A model generated the notes under the pieces. That model had not been told where the DNA came from, did no database searches, and was given only the letters and a program-made list of their open reading frames with translations. Shown in pieces: positions 62,673 through 64,000 of a stretch of 64,000 bases of DNA; within the stretch, counting starts at the first letter, position 1; each line of letters begins with the position of its first letter. Made by a program: the position numbers and the translations under genes. The DNA is from Desulforegulaceae bacterium (GTDB taxonomy: Bacteria; Desulfobacterota; Desulfobacteria; Desulfobacterales; JACKCP01), in assembly GCA_034006035.1 (NCBI GenBank), contig JAVETN010000001.1:164392-228391 (forward strand), given 5' to 3'.

Positions 62673-63293
62673 TTATTTTTTTGTAAAAGAAAGCCCTTCC
62701 TGGGTGAAAAGGCCGGCACCAAAGATTGAAGTTATTTCGTCAGCTGCTTGTTTAATATTAATGGGTTTTTTTCTTTTATAAGGGCCGAAATAATAGGAGG
62801 ATGTTCTAAGAATTGCCCCTGCTATAAGGGTGGAGATAAATTCAGTGTCAATCTCTTTTTTTATAAAGCCTGATTTTATTCCCTTTTCAAGTTCATCAAT
62901 AATTACAGCTAAAATACTTTCTTCAAAATGTTTTACAGGTTTGTCAATGTCTTTTGGTATTCCTATTCCCACTCTTAAAACAATATTGCTGATATATCTG
63001 TCCCCAGCAAAATATTTAAGTGTTTTTCTTACCTGATATGAAAAGTATTCTGCCGGGGTAAGCTTTGAAACATCTATTTCATTTTGCTTCATCATTTCTT
63101 TCCACTTTGTAAGCTGCTCTGAAAGAAGGGTCATATAGATTTCATCTTTATTGTTGAAATACTGATAAACTGTTGCTCTTGAAATATTTGCAGCTTTTGC
63201 AATGTCAGCTATCTGGGTTTTATAGAACCCGTTTTTGGAAAATTCTTTTTTAGAACATTCAAGTATTTTTTTCTTTCTTAAACTTGCTTTCAT
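62673..63293 (-). CDS. TetR-family transcriptional regulator
   Basis: 206 residues. The N-terminal helix-turn-helix is typical: ILECSKKEFSKNGFYKTQIA then DIAKAANISRATVYQYFNNK. The ligand domain ends around 190 (LIAGAILRTSSYYFG), similar to regulators of fatty acid or acyl-CoA metabolism such as FadR of Bacillus; the ligand cannot be assigned. It converges on the selenoprotein gene. A second TetR gene lies 200 bases upstream on the same strand. Confidence 0.9.
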   Translation of the reverse strand: MKASLRKKKILECSKKEFSKNGFYKTQIADIAKAANISRATVYQYFNNKDEIYMTLLSEQLTKWKEMMKQNEIDVSKLTPAEYFSYQVRKTLKYFAGDRYISNIVLRVGIGIPKDIDKPVKHFEESILAVIIDELEKGIKSGFIKKEIDTEFISTLIAGAILRTSSYYFGPYKRKKPINIKQAADEITSIFGAGLFTQEGLSFTKK

Positions 63294-63492
63294 TTCATCT
63301 TTCGCTGATTGTTTTTTTATTGGGTTTGGTAATATAATTAGTTGGAAAACAGTTGTTTTTGTTAATTAAGAGGTCGGGTTTAAAGTTTATGACCAATGAA
63401 AGGGCATTTTTGCAAAAAATAAGATCAAACTCAAGTTAAATTTGGAAATTGATAAAAGCCAATTTCCAGCTTAAGTTTTACAATCAAAATAC

Positions 63493-64000
63493 TTATTTGT
63501 TTTTAAATGTTTTTACTTTTAAATTTGCCAGACTATAAATAATTTTGTGGGCGTTTTTTTTATCGAAATTTGGATAGTTTTTGTAAACCAACATTCCCCC
63601 GGCTATTGTTCCAAGAAGTGAGTGAACAAGCATAAGGGGATCCTCTTCAATTTCAAGGCTTTTAAAACCATCTTCAATTATTGGAAGAAATTTAGAAATA
63701 GTTTTTTTTGTTTTTTTCAAAACTTCAATGGAAACATTATCCTTGACCAGGAAATAAGTGATAATTTTAAAACCTCCCTGGTTTTTAATAAAATAATTGA
63801 CCAAATGTTTTGTAATTGCTTCAAGGGAGTTTTCGTTTTCAGCCTTCATTTTTTTGTCAATATATTTAACAATACCAAGGATTTCCTGGTTAAATATTCC
63901 CATAAACAAGTCATCTCTACTTTCAAAGTATTGATAAATGGTTGGCACTGAAATACCTAGTTCCTCTGCAATATCTTTTAAATGGATTTCCTCCGCTGTT
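63493..64000 (-). CDS. TetR-family transcriptional regulator (5' end beyond the window)
   Basis: The frame runs off the window edge; 168 residues are visible. It starts inside the DNA-binding helix-turn-helix, TAEEIHLKDIAEELGISVPT then IYQYFESRDDLFMGIFNQEI, followed by an all-helical ligand domain to residue about 160. The GTG at 63948 is internal, not a start. The recognition helix resembles that of the neighbouring regulator (VPTIYQYF versus RATVYQYF). Target genes unknown. Confidence 0.88.
   Translation of the reverse strand, partial: TAEEIHLKDIAEELGISVPTIYQYFESRDDLFMGIFNQEILGIVKYIDKKMKAENENSLEAITKHLVNYFIKNQGGFKIITYFLVKDNVSIEVLKKTKKTISKFLPIIEDGFKSLEIEEDPLMLVHSLLGTIAGGMLVYKNYPNFDKKNAHKIIYSLANLKVKTFKNK

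Overview
The window (64 kb, AT-rich) looks like chromosomal DNA of a Desulfobacterota bacterium, most probably of the Desulfobacterales (sulfate-reducer relatives). This is an inference from the mix of a fused CobA-HemD, LL-diaminopimelate aminotransferase (DapL), selenocysteine machinery (SelA), an HdrD/DsrK-like iron-sulfur protein with an in-frame UGA, a FadN-type fatty-acid oxidation protein and zinc-ribbon ribosomal proteins. No dsr, apr or rRNA genes are present to prove it. I saw no prophage, intact insertion sequence or CRISPR array.

Layout. 1-15.9 kb: the 3' end of rpoC, then one long plus-strand block of rpsL-rpsG and the S10, spc and alpha operons down to rplQ, ended by a perfect terminator. 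fusA and tuf are missing from between rpsG and rpsJ, and adk and map from between secY and infA. 16-19.7 kb: a loosely packed stretch with bioB, small hypothetical genes, a DUF2892 membrane protein and two broken reading frames. 19.7-25.6 kb: a minus-strand operon encoding a CheD-HDOD fusion, SelA, a TPR protein, an FmdB-type zinc ribbon and CobA-HemD. 25.9-31 kb: an amino-acid ABC permease and ATPase, LpxR-like outer-membrane protein, a CorC/HlyC-type membrane protein and a THUMP methyltransferase. 31.3-38.1 kb: ssb, a small STAS-like protein, the fadN-fadA beta-oxidation pair and an OFA-family MFS transporter.

38.8-45.9 kb: minus strand, with a eukaryote-type HisA (HIS6), a second CorC-like protein, and the operon lnt - prfB (programmed frameshift) - HD hydrolase - thiE-thiL fusion. 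46-53.6 kb: a STAS protein, tRNA-Pro, a peptidoglycan amidase, the protein quality-control cluster tig-clpP-clpX-lon, and tRNA-Val and tRNA-Asp. 53.9-59.4 kb: a tight five-gene minus-strand operon (MoxR AAA ATPase, metallopeptidase/VWA protein, a protein made of six 28-residue repeats, an enoyl-CoA hydratase, an amidohydrolase). 59.6-64 kb: dapL, the selenocysteine-containing Fe-S oxidoreductase and two TetR regulators, the second cut by the window edge.

The points most worth following up are the selenoprotein with its SECIS-like hairpin, the 28-residue repeat protein joined to a MoxR/VWA pair, the CheD-HDOD fusion, the eukaryote-type HIS6 enzyme, and a small STAS-like family with two intact members and one possible remnant. 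All family assignments come from reading motifs; no database search was run.
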